Shown: piece by piece, positions 1-9,305 of the stretch
Numbering within the stretch: position 1 is the stretch's first letter
Layout: every line of letters starts with the position of its first letter
Assembly (NCBI GenBank): GCA_002490835.1
Contig: DKUU01000039.1
Coordinates: 1-64,000, forward strand
Origin: Lachnospiraceae bacterium UBA7196
GTDB taxonomy: Bacteria > Bacillota > Clostridia > Lachnospirales > Lachnospiraceae
Length of the DNA stretch: 64,000 bases
Reading direction: 5' to 3'
Notes under the pieces: generated by a model
Seen by the model: only the letters and a program-made list of their open reading frames with translations
Told to the model about the DNA's origin: nothing
Databases searched by the model: none
Position numbers and translations under genes: made by a program

Positions 1-876
1 AGGGTTGTGTCAATAGGAAATGCGGAAAATTTTGAACGGGATTTCGATATATCGTCTCTGCTACAGGAATTACAGTAAACAAATTGCCCACCAATAATGC
101 AAAGAACATTGTTTTTAGCGTTATATTATCAATTTTATATTTCTGTAGACTTCGCCCCAGATAAATTACATCTACATATTCTGTTTTATGTACAAAAATG
201 AAATAAAACAGATATATCAAATTAAGCAGCCCCTATACTGCCATAACCTTATACTTATCTCCATCAACAATACCAAAATATAAAGCATAAAACAGTACTG
301 CCCATATATACCATGCCGGCATTGGTGATACACAGATCAGAAAAATGGTAAATAGCTAAAACAACAGGACCGTGGTCTATACTCACTGCCGTTAAAACAG
401 TCTGTTCTTTATTAAATATCACGGTATGAATAAATCCCTCTCCCCAGAAACCGACACATGAAGCCAAAACAACGCATGCACTTATAATATGACAAGCTAT
501 AGGAACCAAATAATCCTTCTTTTTGGCTATGTAAAAAAAACAAAACCGGTACAGCCGCCGCGATATGAAGACATGCAAGTCAAGGTATCTTGAAAACCAA
601 ATTTTTTGAAAAACATTTGATATAACAAGTACTTTTAAAAATGACTTCCTATACTTTCTATAAGCAATATAAACGAAAAATACTGAAATGAGCTGTTTAA
701 TCCATTATTATAATAGTACTCATACGGATTATGCCCGACAAAAATATATTAACAAAAGGTATAGGCATTAAGTCCTGATAATCAGACGAAAAGAGCCACA
801 TAATCAGGAGTTTAAAAGATATAACAATCCCTATTATTACGAACCTTTTACATTTTGTTTCTGTAACAATCTGCAT
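1..876 (-). pseudogene. Degraded polytopic membrane protein (glycan-locus type), cut by window edge
   Basis: Read on the minus strand from an ATG at 876, a hydrophobic protein begins normally, then loses frame near 740. The segment after the shift reads GHNPYEYYYNNGLNSS, a sugar-transferase-like loop that continues in a different frame. A stop follows near 640. Further hydrophobic reading continues at 578-264 and shifts again near 280 into a frame that carries an in-frame TAG near 223 but then stays open to position 1. The pieces together resemble one multi-spanning membrane protein of the kind that flanks surface-polysaccharide genes. At least two frameshifts and one or two stops are visible, so I call it a decayed gene rather than several small genes. 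Its 5' part lies 11 bases after the stop of the gene upstream (887-2803), so it was probably the next gene in that operon. The 3' end lies outside the window. Confidence 0.6.
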
Positions 877-886
877 ATGTCTATCC

Positions 887-2803
887 TCAATTTAATTTGT
901 AAATCCTAAACGAATCTGATTCCGTACCAAGAAAACGGGAATAATTTTGAGACTCTTCTATTTTCTCGTAATAATCGGATTTTACCATTAAATACTCAAT
1001 TTTATTCTCAAGCATAACATTCTCTATTTCTTCCGCAGTTCTATCGGCAAACCCACCAACTTTTAAATATCGCTCGTACCAATCATCCAATGTTATCTTG
1101 GATGAAGGAATCACCTTATATACCACAAAGCAATTGCGCTGACATACCACCTGAAACCAGCCTGTATTAGTTGTGTCATCCGGATCTGCCAGAAACTCCA
1201 CCTTGTCATTCGTCTTATCCTTAAACTCTGTTGCCAAATCATATAATTCATCGCCCATTGTGTACCTTAACGCATCTTCCCCTTTGATTATATGCAACGA
1301 ATCATCGTAAATAATGACTCTTCCTGCAAGTGAAAGCCCTATCATCCAAACCAAAGCAAGCATGCATAGCGGCTTATAACCCACGAATTTTCTCTTTAAA
1401 GCAAATGTAATCACTGAAATAGCGAAAAATGATCCAATCACTATAAGGCTCCTGCCGCCGCTTAGCGCTCCCTCTAATGTTGATTTTGGAGAAAAAATCA
1501 AATTTAATATCGTGCCGAAACCTATTCCTATGGCTTCTCTCTTTACACAAACAATGAAGCAGAAGAAAATAAAATCTACTAATGTGACGATATTATTCGA
1601 TATTATTGCTTTATTACTTGCGACATACCTCTCTTCCATTTTACAGATTACCAAAATTAGAATCGCCAGCAAGCCAATCTGGCTCAAATCGTAGGACGCT
1701 ACAGACAGAGTATAATATATAAGCAAATAATGGGATATTAATCTTCCTCTTTTTCTCATTTCAAAAGAAGCCTCAATTATCCAAGTCAGTCCTATCAATA
1801 ACACATATTTAAAAGATTTCGAAAAAAACATAGTAGACACAAAAGCAATCGGCTTTATTTCTGTAAAAACATACATAAAACTAATCGCCAAAATCCATGC
1901 CGCAATCAAAAACGATGCTTCAATGATTCTTTGTTTCTTTAACCCCCCCCCCTCTTTTTTTACCGTTATTAACGGTATTAAGAAAAGAGAAAAATCAATC
2001 CAAAACGTTTTATATATGCAATCAGTTCCCCAAGAGCTCGGAACTAAGTGATGGGGATGCCTCAAAATTGAGTATATATAAACAAATTCTTCATTGGTCA
2101 TCTCCATCGAATCCGTAACCATACTTGGTCCCACTACACTAACCAATGCTATAAAAGCAATCAAAACGGCTATGTTTTCACGTATCATAAATCTTTTGTT
2201 TATGATACACTCCGATAATGCCAGTATGAATACAACCGCACAGCAGTAAAATCCTTCGTGTATATGACACACAATGGCACATGCAGCAAAAGCCCAGGCC
2301 AGATTGTAATTTCTATTATGCCCAACAAGAAAAGATATGCTTAAAAAAGAAAAAGCCACTGCAATCCCAACGCTTGTGGATTCTAGTGCTATCAGGTAAA
2401 AGCCTGCCAAAAAATTATTACAATAAGCAATAAAACAGGTAAATATAGCAGATATAAAAATTTGATACTCCTCACTCATTCTATGCGCAATATTCGCTAT
2501 CGCTATCGATTGAATAAATGCCCCAAAGTATAACCAAAGCAACGCCGCAGTCCCCCAATCGCCGCCATTTAAATGCATTACAGCATCAAATATTATATCT
2601 ACTATATATCTTGGCGAAATCACACCATTATCCATATAAACATTACCACTAAAAATACTTGGATTATAAGTTCGCAACTCACCAATCGCGTAAATCAAGT
2701 TGTCTCCACTTAATCGATTTGACAGATACATCAATAACAATGTCCACGATACAACAAATGACACTATAGTTTTAAATTCCATTTTTTTAACATCTACCCT
2801 CAT
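887..2803 (-). CDS. Large polytopic membrane protein, surface-glycan associated (DUF6798/GT-C-like)
   Basis: This 638-residue protein has about 12 predicted membrane spans over residues 10-500 and a soluble C-terminal tail of about 130 residues. The tail (ELYDLATEFKDKTNDKVEF..., then a WYERY motif and a final FRIYKLN) matches the extracytoplasmic tail common in multi-spanning proteins of bacterial glycan loci. In those proteins the tail often follows a GT-C-like membrane core. No catalytic motif can be assigned with certainty. The coding strand carries ten consecutive G at 1943-1952, giving E-G-G-G-L inside a loop, so one-base slippage would truncate the protein in its middle. It lies downstream of the MBOAT/SGNH pair and may share their transcript. 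The ATG at 2803 is the first start in the open frame. A later Met at residue 8 is possible. Function beyond membrane glycan modification is inference. Confidence 0.75.
   Translation of the reverse strand: MRVDVKKMEFKTIVSFVVSWTLLLMYLSNRLSGDNLIYAIGELRTYNPSIFSGNVYMDNGVISPRYIVDIIFDAVMHLNGGDWGTAALLWLYFGAFIQSIAIANIAHRMSEEYQIFISAIFTCFIAYCNNFLAGFYLIALESTSVGIAVAFSFLSISFLVGHNRNYNLAWAFAACAIVCHIHEGFYCCAVVFILALSECIINKRFMIRENIAVLIAFIALVSVVGPSMVTDSMEMTNEEFVYIYSILRHPHHLVPSSWGTDCIYKTFWIDFSLFLIPLITVKKEGGGLKKQRIIEASFLIAAWILAISFMYVFTEIKPIAFVSTMFFSKSFKYVLLIGLTWIIEASFEMRKRGRLISHYLLIYYTLSVASYDLSQIGLLAILILVICKMEERYVASNKAIISNNIVTLVDFIFFCFIVCVKREAIGIGFGTILNLIFSPKSTLEGALSGGRSLIVIGSFFAISVITFALKRKFVGYKPLCMLALVWMIGLSLAGRVIIYDDSLHIIKGEDALRYTMGDELYDLATEFKDKTNDKVEFLADPDDTTNTGWFQVVCQRNCFVVYKVIPSSKITLDDWYERYLKVGGFADRTAEEIENVMLENKIEYLMVKSDYYEKIEESQNYSRFLGTESDSFRIYKLN
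1943..1952. repeat. Homopolymer G10 tract (C10 on + strand) inside membrane-protein gene
   Basis: Ten uninterrupted C on the plus strand lie in otherwise AT-rich sequence inside the 638-residue membrane-protein gene. The present length keeps the frame (GAG GGG GGG GGG TTA). Identical-length tracts occur in two other genes of this locus, at 4187 and 9614. Confidence 0.95.
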
Positions 2804-2856
2804 AGCTGCCGCCTCGCTATCTATGTTTCTAAAAAAATATACCTTTTGTAGTTACT

Positions 2857-3903
2857 CTATTCTTCCAATATTGTTTCTAACCCATCCCAATCATAACTAT
2901 CAAGAAATTCCTTAAATATATCAGTCTGTTTATCAATATTGTCTACAGTCAACAAAAATTCTCCATTGGCCAAATCATCAATAATTATGTCACACACGAG
3001 TCCATTATAATGACCTGTATTACGATACCATTCAAAATGTTGTATTAATTCTGTATCAAACTGTATCGCATATATTTCCACATTATCGAATCCCAGAAGT
3101 TTTCTCCATATTTCTTTATCAACCTCCAAATCATGACTGTAATCATATAAAGAAAAATCTGCCACACTATATGGAGGAATAAAAAATTTTATTATTATAT
3201 GTTTTTTCCTACATGCTTCTATTCCGTCAACTAAATTGTTATAATTTTCCCAAGCCAATACTTCATCAATTTCCGGCAAACTATAGCCTTCTGCCGTTAC
3301 CGTTCTCCAATCTGCTGCCACACTATTTTCACCATATGCTTCATCTCCAATCCTCCACCAGCCATTCATCGACTCTATATTTCCGTCACGGTTTGCTTTC
3401 ATTAATTTCAGGCAAGGTTTCAAGCTGCTAATATTAAAAAGATATGGAACAGTATTTATTACATTGGGAGATTCAAGCAGATATTGAGGAATACCATCTA
3501 TTCTATATCCTTCACTTGGCTTTTTCCACATGCTGGAATCAAGTCCCATGATTACCATTTTAGCCTTATCTGTCTCTGCTGCCTGTTCTAAAGAAGCAGC
3601 CAAATCATTACTGTATGAGCCATGTTGGATGACTTTAATGCTTGTACCGCCAAATGCAGCATCTATATAATCTGTGTGCATATTTTCACACATACTTGTA
3701 CCACACAGCAATATATCATAATCCAGATTTCTGATCAGCCCTCTCGCCACATAATGAGCATCATTCGTTCTGATAGGCGTCATATGAAAGAATGGTGCAT
3801 GAAAAACATAATAGGGATCAATCAGAAAAATAAACACTGCTAACAATATATATGGAATTAGAAATCCGCCAATAAAAACTGTACTATACTTTCTCATACT
3901 CAA
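2857..3903 (-). CDS. SGNH/DltD-AlgX-like partner of MBOAT acyltransferase
   Basis: This 348-residue protein has one N-terminal membrane segment (residues 7-28) and an extracytoplasmic domain. G68-T69-S70 (sequence CGTSMCEN) fits the nucleophile block of SGNH hydrolases, and the TGHYNG motif around H298 fits the catalytic His block seen in DltD/AlgX/PatB-like proteins. Such proteins receive an acyl group from an MBOAT channel and move it to an exported polymer, usually as an O-acetyl group. The start overlaps the stop of the MBOAT gene upstream by four bases (ATGA), which indicates translational coupling and a common job. Because the upstream partner contains a G10 tract, expression of this gene may vary together with it. 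The acceptor glycan is not visible from sequence. Confidence 0.8.
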   Translation of the reverse strand: MSMRKYSTVFIGGFLIPYILLAVFIFLIDPYYVFHAPFFHMTPIRTNDAHYVARGLIRNLDYDILLCGTSMCENMHTDYIDAAFGGTSIKVIQHGSYSNDLAASLEQAAETDKAKMVIMGLDSSMWKKPSEGYRIDGIPQYLLESPNVINTVPYLFNISSLKPCLKLMKANRDGNIESMNGWWRIGDEAYGENSVAADWRTVTAEGYSLPEIDEVLAWENYNNLVDGIEACRKKHIIIKFFIPPYSVADFSLYDYSHDLEVDKEIWRKLLGFDNVEIYAIQFDTELIQHFEWYRNTGHYNGLVCDIIIDDLANGEFLLTVDNIDKQTDIFKEFLDSYDWDGLETILEE

Positions 3904-5369
3904 AATCCCTCATATATGAAGCTGGGAACATTTGTTGAAAACTGCATAACAGATGCCGAAAGTATTAAGCCACACATAAGCATCATCCACAATTTTGAGG
4001 CATATTTTTCACGAAAATATGTTACATCTTTTCCCCAAAATACAACAATTAATAAAATCCCGACTAGTGCAATCATTATATTTTTCTGTAGTAAAAGCAG
4101 TGTATCTTCCGTCAGTAATTCGGTTATTTTAATCAAGGAAACAGTTTGAGGAAATATTGTCTGATAAAACTCAGGTGCTGTATCTACCCCCCCCCCTCCA
4201 AATATTCCTAATCGAAAGATGATATCTCTTGCCTGCAGCAATGTATTTGCCCTGAATGGAATCCACAAAACAGTGACGGTGATAAAAGTAATGCCCCTTC
4301 TAAACCATACCCACAATTTATTCCAATAAGCTTCTGTGAATTTATCGAAAATCATACATATTCCATGCAGCCCTCCCCATAGAAGAAATGTCAATGAAGT
4401 GCCATGCCATAATCCACTTAGTAAGAATACAATCACAATGTTCGCTGCCTGCCTGAGTATTCCCTTTCTGTTACCTCCCAGCGGAATATATACATATCTT
4501 GTTAAAAACTCCGTCAAAGATCTATGCCATCTTTTCCAAAATTCACCTATTGAAGCTGCCTTATACGGTGACATGAAATTGACTGGCATTTCAAAACCCA
4601 TCATCAGGCCGATGCCTTCAACAATATTACAGTATCCGGAAAAGTCGAAATATAACTGCAAAGCATATGAAATAATGCAAATTATTAATGCACCTGTTGA
4701 TATTGCATCCAAATTTCCATAACCGAAATCCACAATCAACCCCAGCTGCGAAGCAATCAACATCTTCTTTCCATATCCCAAACTAAAAGATATCATTCCC
4801 TGCTTTATCTTTTCCTCTGATATTCCCGTTTCTTTTATTGTTTTCAACTGCTCCATATATTGAGAATGATGCATAATTGGTCCGGAAACAATAACCGGAA
4901 AAAACGTACTGTAAGATAAATACTCTATAAAAGAATAATCGTATTTATCACTTTTATAACTATCTACAACAAACATGACCTGTTCCAGAGTATAAAAGCT
5001 GATGCCAATCGGCAAAATCAGATTCCATGGCTGCTCTATTTGCAAAAACAATTCTCTAATCCAATTTGCATACTTTAAAACCAATAAAATCGCCAAATTG
5101 ACGATTACTAAACTAATCACAATTGCTTTTCTAAAATATGTATTCCGCAAACTTTTCATCAGTTTCACGGCATAATAGTTGACTGTCACCGTAGCTAACA
5201 TACTCAATATAAATCTATAGTCATAGCTGCCTATAAACCATAAAGACATTATTGTTAAAAATGAAATGGCTATTATATTATCGTGATATTTAACCTGTAA
5301 TAGCATTCTCCATCCTATAATTACAATCGGGATGAATATCAACACAAAAAAATATGTTGTTACACCCAT
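3900..5369 (-). CDS. MBOAT family O-acyltransferase (AlgI/DltB-like)
   Basis: This 489-residue multi-spanning protein has the hallmarks of membrane-bound O-acyltransferases. These are FDFSGYCNI at 241-249, the FWKRWHRSL stretch around H282, and the LWHGTS motif with the family's invariant His at 322. The length is normal for AlgI/PatA-type members. The enzyme moves an acyl group, usually acetyl, from a cytoplasmic donor across the membrane to a partner SGNH protein, here the gene that overlaps its 3' end. The coding strand contains ten G (4187-4196) encoding Gly391-Gly394 in the C-terminal third. A slip there would remove about 100 residues including the last spans. A small reading frame (5360-5503) overlaps the start codon, with AGGGAG a few bases upstream serving as a ribosome binding site. 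Confidence 0.92.
   Translation of the reverse strand: MGVTTYFFVLIFIPIVIIGWRMLLQVKYHDNIIAISFLTIMSLWFIGSYDYRFILSMLATVTVNYYAVKLMKSLRNTYFRKAIVISLVIVNLAILLVLKYANWIRELFLQIEQPWNLILPIGISFYTLEQVMFVVDSYKSDKYDYSFIEYLSYSTFFPVIVSGPIMHHSQYMEQLKTIKETGISEEKIKQGMISFSLGYGKKMLIASQLGLIVDFGYGNLDAISTGALIICIISYALQLYFDFSGYCNIVEGIGLMMGFEMPVNFMSPYKAASIGEFWKRWHRSLTEFLTRYVYIPLGGNRKGILRQAANIVIVFLLSGLWHGTSLTFLLWGGLHGICMIFDKFTEAYWNKLWVWFRRGITFITVTVLWIPFRANTLLQARDIIFRLGIFGGGGVDTAPEFYQTIFPQTVSLIKITELLTEDTLLLLQKNIMIALVGILLIVVFWGKDVTYFREKYASKLWMMLMCGLILSASVMQFSTNVPSFIYEGF
4187..4196. repeat. Homopolymer G10 tract (C10 on + strand) inside MBOAT gene
   Basis: Ten uninterrupted C on the plus strand lie within the coding sequence of the O-acyltransferase and are in frame as GGA GGG GGG GGG GTA. 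The tract is the same length as those at 1943 and 9614 and is a candidate on/off switch for glycan O-acylation. Confidence 0.95.
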
Positions 5370-5503
5370 AATTCTGTTTTCTCCCTATCAAATTTATAGG
5401 CCATGCTACCGTAGACTACAAATTGAAATATTCTTGCAGAGCTTTTTGAAATAGTTGCTATGTAATCTCCACCATTTATGTGATTATTTTTCTTTATCTC
5501 CAT
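5360..5503 (-). CDS. Small ORF, 47 residues, overlapping start of MBOAT gene
   Basis: An ATG at 5503 opens a 47-codon frame that begins MEIKKNNHINGGDY and ends KTELWV. Its TAA overlaps the ATG of the MBOAT gene by ten bases. It fills the otherwise unused gap between the flippase gene and the MBOAT gene. I recognise no family. The middle (ARIFQFVVYGSMAYKF) reads like real protein rather than random sequence, so it may be the C-terminal remnant of a lost gene. There is no clear ribosome binding site. If translated, it would couple translation into the acyltransferase. Confidence is low. Confidence 0.35.
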   Translation of the reverse strand: MEIKKNNHINGGDYIATISKSSARIFQFVVYGSMAYKFDREKTELWV

Positions 5504-5519
5504 AATTGTCTAAATTCTA

Positions 5520-6785
5520 CTATACATCCTCATATTCCTTGTCCAAATTCTTAAAACACTTCACATGATATATCAATAAAAGTATTAAAAACAATACCAA
5601 AGAAATATCTGTTGCAACAGCCGCCCCAACTGCTCCATACCGTGGTATAAATATCAAGTTAAAAATAATATTTGTTGCAATCATAGCACTATGGCTTACC
5701 ATCAATTCTTTTTCTCTTTTTTGGTAGCTTAAAAAACTGGAAACAAAGGCTGTTACGCTATATATGACAAAATATGGAATCAACCAATAAAAAATAGCCA
5801 CTGACTTCGCATATTCTATTCCATATGCCCTAATAATCACTTGTTTTCCCAATAATCCCATAGCCGCAGCAAGTATTATAATTCCTGCTACATACTCTGA
5901 CAAAAGTTTTAAATATCCCCTTTTTTTCGTCTTAAAATTTTCTTTATCAAATATAACATACATCGGAATTGCTCCCAGACATATTGCTAATGGCACATTA
6001 ATCAACTTGTCTAATATATTTTTAGGTATCTTATAAATACCCACTTGATCAGGTAAAAATAACCCCAACATTACCACATCAATTTCCGACAGTACCAAAC
6101 CACCCATGTTAACAAATATTAATGATAAAGCATACTTAAATATAATGCTTTTTTTCTGCTGAATACTCTTGTTGACTTGTATACATATATTTCTATCTCT
6201 ATATAACCAAACACAAAATAAAATTGCAAATATGATTGCCGCTGAATATCCTCCTCCCAGCCCGACAATCCCTCCTAACTTCATACCAATATACGCACAT
6301 ATAAGATATCCCAAAAATTCAACTGCCGTAATCCAAAATAAATTTATATATTTAAGAAATCCCACGCTTGCCTCCTTAAAAAAACACAACATTGAATATA
6401 AGGAGGTAAATATACTTCCTGCCAGTAATATCTCAAAAAGATGCGGATATTTCTGAGGGTATCCTAAAATACGCGCCAGCGGATAGGCAATCGCTATTTC
6501 AATTACCATAAAAATTATTGTGAACCAAAATTCCAGTTTAAATCCTGCCTGAAAAAATTCATTTTGTTCTTTTTGTTCATTTATAGACCGTGCAATGCAT
6601 ACTTTCGAAGATGTATCTATCCCCATTCTTGTCAAAAATTTTAATATTTCTGCTATAGAGAAATAGAAACTCCATTCATTATAATCATTATATCCTAATA
6701 ACCTTGCAATCAAAATATCAAGCACAAAGAAGCAAACTCCGGCTATCCCTTTTACTCCCAAAGTATAAATAGTATTTTTATGCAT
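5520..6785 (-). CDS. Polysaccharide flippase (Wzx/MATE-like, oligosaccharide export)
   Basis: This 421-residue protein has about 12 hydrophobic spans. Its N-terminus (TLGVKGIAGVCFFVLDILIA) is typical of the MOP superfamily polysaccharide transporters that flip lipid-linked oligosaccharide units. The GAVGAAVATDISLV stretch near the C-terminus is characteristic of the last helices of this family. Its presence next to an ABC exporter in the same locus suggests that two kinds of lipid-linked glycan, or a side-branch precursor, cross the membrane here. No polymerase (Wzy) can be identified with confidence beside it, although the 638-residue membrane protein is a possible candidate. The ATG start at 6785 lies about 70 bases after the stop of the broken methyltransferase gene. 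Confidence 0.85.
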   Translation of the reverse strand: MHKNTIYTLGVKGIAGVCFFVLDILIARLLGYNDYNEWSFYFSIAEILKFLTRMGIDTSSKVCIARSINEQKEQNEFFQAGFKLEFWFTIIFMVIEIAIAYPLARILGYPQKYPHLFEILLAGSIFTSLYSMLCFFKEASVGFLKYINLFWITAVEFLGYLICAYIGMKLGGIVGLGGGYSAAIIFAILFCVWLYRDRNICIQVNKSIQQKKSIIFKYALSLIFVNMGGLVLSEIDVVMLGLFLPDQVGIYKIPKNILDKLINVPLAICLGAIPMYVIFDKENFKTKKRGYLKLLSEYVAGIIILAAAMGLLGKQVIIRAYGIEYAKSVAIFYWLIPYFVIYSVTAFVSSFLSYQKREKELMVSHSAMIATNIIFNLIFIPRYGAVGAAVATDISLVLFLILLLIYHVKCFKNLDKEYEDV

Positions 6786-6853
6786 AAATAAACCTTTTCA
6801 ATTCGCTATTTAATAAATCATTATTTATAAATTGCGAATATTCCATTTTTCTT

Positions 6854-7531
6854 CTAAATTGCTCTGTTACAATAAACATAATAATCAGTAGATTTCCCTT
6901 TATACTTGCTACACAACTTAAAATACCCCCCTCCCATAACATCTTCATGACATATTGGATGATGATAAATAATTGTAATTTTCTTATCCGTAACATTCAT
7001 TCTTATCAAGTTTGTAATCACTGCTTTCATTACTACACTTGGAAAAGGATTAAACATATAAATATAATTATAATCTGCATATCTATCAAACACTGTCGCA
7101 TTTTCATTATAAATCTCATAATTAGTAATTTTCTCTTTTCTTAAATTTTCTTCTGCTATTTTACTTAATTTCTCACTTATTTCAACACCGCCAATCTTAC
7201 GAAAAGGATATGTAGAAAATATTTTCATTAAATACCCTTTACCACATCCTAAATCTAAAATAGAATCTTCTGAAGTGATTTTTAAATCATCCAATACTTT
7301 CCTTAAGTATTTGATATCCCTTGTTGCCTAAAACACAGATGATTCATTTGGATTTAATCCCAACTTATCATACCCCTCATTTTTAACATAATCAACTCCT
7401 CTTATCCTATCCAAAACTACCCAAAACAAATATTTAACAGAAAACCAGAATGTCCCTTTTCTTATAAGATTACATATATACAACATTAACTCTCTCAAGT
7501 TTTTTACATACATACTTTTCTCCCACCCCAT
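6854..7531 (-). pseudogene. SAM-dependent methyltransferase interrupted by an in-frame TAG
   Basis: Two open stretches, 7531-7328 and 7327-6854, lie in the same frame and are separated only by a TAG at 7328-7330. Joined, they give about 225 residues: an N-terminal helix pair, then a methyltransferase motif I (SILDLGCGKGYLMKIF) and an acidic motif (KIGGVEISEKL). The residues around the stop read SSVF-stop-ATRDIKYLRKVL, which fits a single C-to-T change from CAG (Gln). No good ribosome binding site or ATG follows the stop, so re-initiation is unlikely. A six-base G run near the 3' end gives MGGGYF. It lies between the FemAB-like gene and the flippase gene. Sequence error in the source cannot be excluded. 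If the stop is real, the strain has lost one glycan methylation. Confidence 0.7.
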
Positions 7532-7559
7532 CTATTTGTTATCATGCTTTATACATTTT

Positions 7560-8339
7560 CTACTTTAATAATTTTCTCCGTGTAATCCATCTTACAAATT
7601 CGTTCGTATCGTCTTTCCAAAATAATTTTATACCATATTGCCCCAATAAACCTAAAATCTTACATACTCCATTTGTTTTCACATAACTATAAGATTCTAC
7701 AAAATCGCCACCAAACTTCTTTTTAAACTGATAGCGCTTATAATCCTCACTATTCTTATCTTCTCCATTTACCCTCCCTCCGGCTCCGCCAAAATCAAAT
7801 ACTTTATAGCCCTCGTTATGAAAATCACATATTGCTGTCCATAATATTATTTCATTTGCATTTAACTTATGTTTCGTTGCCCCATATTTATATCTTACTG
7901 TTTCTTTACACGTATCTGTTATAAAGGAACATGCTCCCAAATACTCCCCCTCTTTTGATAACGCATAATATGAAATCAACTCATTTAATTCATCTTCATG
8001 AAACATTGGGATTCCTTTTTCAGCACAGAATGACTCTTGAAATTTAATATATTCATATCTCTCCTGATCACTTTCAATTTTTTTAACTATAACCTCGTCT
8101 CTCTTTGCCCTATTAATAGCGTATCTTGCCGATTTATAATCAAACTTCTTAAATATAACTTCTTCATCTTCTTCAATATTCAATAAAAACGTATGACCAA
8201 CAAACCTAAACTGATACTTTGAATCAATAGAAGCATTAGAGTGCAAAACAACTATATTATATCCTGAATTATTAAATTTCTCTTCATCAAACCAAATATC
8301 ATGAATTTTGAAAAAAAGTATTCTTTTTATTCTTTCCAT
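7560..8339 (-). CDS. FemAB/GNAT-like acyltransferase (lipid II glycyltransferase-like)
   Basis: This 259-residue soluble protein has the FemAB-type arrangement. A stretch of basic helix (KSARYAINRAKRDEVIVKKI) is followed by the second GNAT-like half with GEYLGACSFI, RYKYGATKHKLNANEIILW and the FDFGGAGG loop. Proteins of this fold transfer an amino acid or acyl group to an amino sugar or peptide bridge. In polysaccharide loci they usually decorate an amino sugar. It sits between a NodB-like deacetylase (8357-9241) and a methyltransferase, which suggests a sugar is deacetylated and then re-acylated with another group. This last step is inference. The start ATG at 8339 is preceded by GGAGG, so it is well supported. 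Confidence 0.75.
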   Translation of the reverse strand: MERIKRILFFKIHDIWFDEEKFNNSGYNIVVLHSNASIDSKYQFRFVGHTFLLNIEEDEEVIFKKFDYKSARYAINRAKRDEVIVKKIESDQERYEYIKFQESFCAEKGIPMFHEDELNELISYYALSKEGEYLGACSFITDTCKETVRYKYGATKHKLNANEIILWTAICDFHNEGYKVFDFGGAGGRVNGEDKNSEDYKRYQFKKKFGGDFVESYSYVKTNGVCKILGLLGQYGIKLFWKDDTNEFVRWITRRKLLK

Positions 8340-8356
8340 ATATCCTCCATTCCCAC

Positions 8357-9241
8357 TTAAGAACCATATCCATTCCTCAAAGCATACTCAATAGTCTTCT
8401 TCAATCTCCAAATATAATATTTCTGCATCAGCTGATTTCGCACAAACGGATTTTTATCCACCAAAAGTTCCATTGAATGAAACATCATAACCAGATCGTT
8501 TCCTCTTTTTTTCTGCTCTCTGATTAGTTTCCGTTCTTCCCAATAAGTCATATGCGAAGGCCGTAACCACCTATAGAACAACCAATTGTCAGGAAGAAGC
8601 CTTCCTAATATCCCAAATCGTTTTCCATCAATTGTAACAGGATATTCTATGATTCCCTCCTCACTAACGGCTTTACGATAATAGTCATCCTTACTGATAT
8701 AATACTTTCCACACACACCTCGTCTATGATCAGGCCCGCCTCTGTCCTCCCAATTAATCCCCGGAGTGATAGAACTATCATATTTGTAACCCAATTCCTC
8801 CAAGATATCCATAGTCTCCCTATCCGCCCCAAATCTCGCTGCTCTATACCAAATCGGACGAATTCCCAATTTATTTACAATTTCATCAGTCAGCCTACTT
8901 ATTTTCTCTTTTTCCACCGATTTATCATAATATAAACAGGGAAACGGGTGAATCCCCTCATAATTGGTTGTTCCTGTATCATTTACATATTCCGGATGCA
9001 GATGTGCCCCAATTATCGCCCCTTTCTTTATTTCTGATTTTAAAACGGCGCAGCATTTTTTATCCTGCAATACTTCATAAGAAACAAAATAAATCGGATG
9101 AATTCCATATTGATCCCAAATTGGCCTGAGATATCTTTTTATGCCGTAGGTAACAGACGTAAATCGCAATGGCTCAGGCTTTTTCCATTTTACATTCGCA
9201 TCCGCTTCAGTATCAATCGTAATATATAATTTCATCTTCAT
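8357..9241 (-). CDS. Polysaccharide deacetylase-like protein (NodB/WalW type)
   Basis: This 294-residue protein begins with the metal-binding block ITIDTEADANVKW (D10, E12, D14). Next come a GAHLHPE block with H80 and H82, then WYRAARFGAD, and a late MMFHSMEL block. Together these fit the NodB-homology fold, in which two His and an Asp hold a divalent metal that hydrolyses N-acetyl groups of sugars. No signal peptide is visible, so it should act in the cytoplasm on nucleotide- or lipid-linked sugar, like the WalW-type proteins of polysaccharide loci. It is packed between the FemAB-like gene and a methyltransferase gene. The start could also be the Met at residue 3. Substrate is unknown. Confidence 0.8.
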   Translation of the reverse strand: MKMKLYITIDTEADANVKWKKPEPLRFTSVTYGIKRYLRPIWDQYGIHPIYFVSYEVLQDKKCCAVLKSEIKKGAIIGAHLHPEYVNDTGTTNYEGIHPFPCLYYDKSVEKEKISRLTDEIVNKLGIRPIWYRAARFGADRETMDILEELGYKYDSSITPGINWEDRGGPDHRRGVCGKYYISKDDYYRKAVSEEGIIEYPVTIDGKRFGILGRLLPDNWLFYRWLRPSHMTYWEERKLIREQKKRGNDLVMMFHSMELLVDKNPFVRNQLMQKYYIWRLKKTIEYALRNGYGS

Positions 9242-9305
9242 ACCTTACATTCACTCCTATAGATTTAAGTGCAGCCATGCAGGGTACATTTTGCATATAT
9301 TTAAC

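Noticed and set aside
7328..7330. TAG as a recoded codon (for example pyrrolysine or suppression)
   Set aside because: No pyl genes, no downstream element and no second in-frame use in an active gene were seen; a point mutation is simpler.
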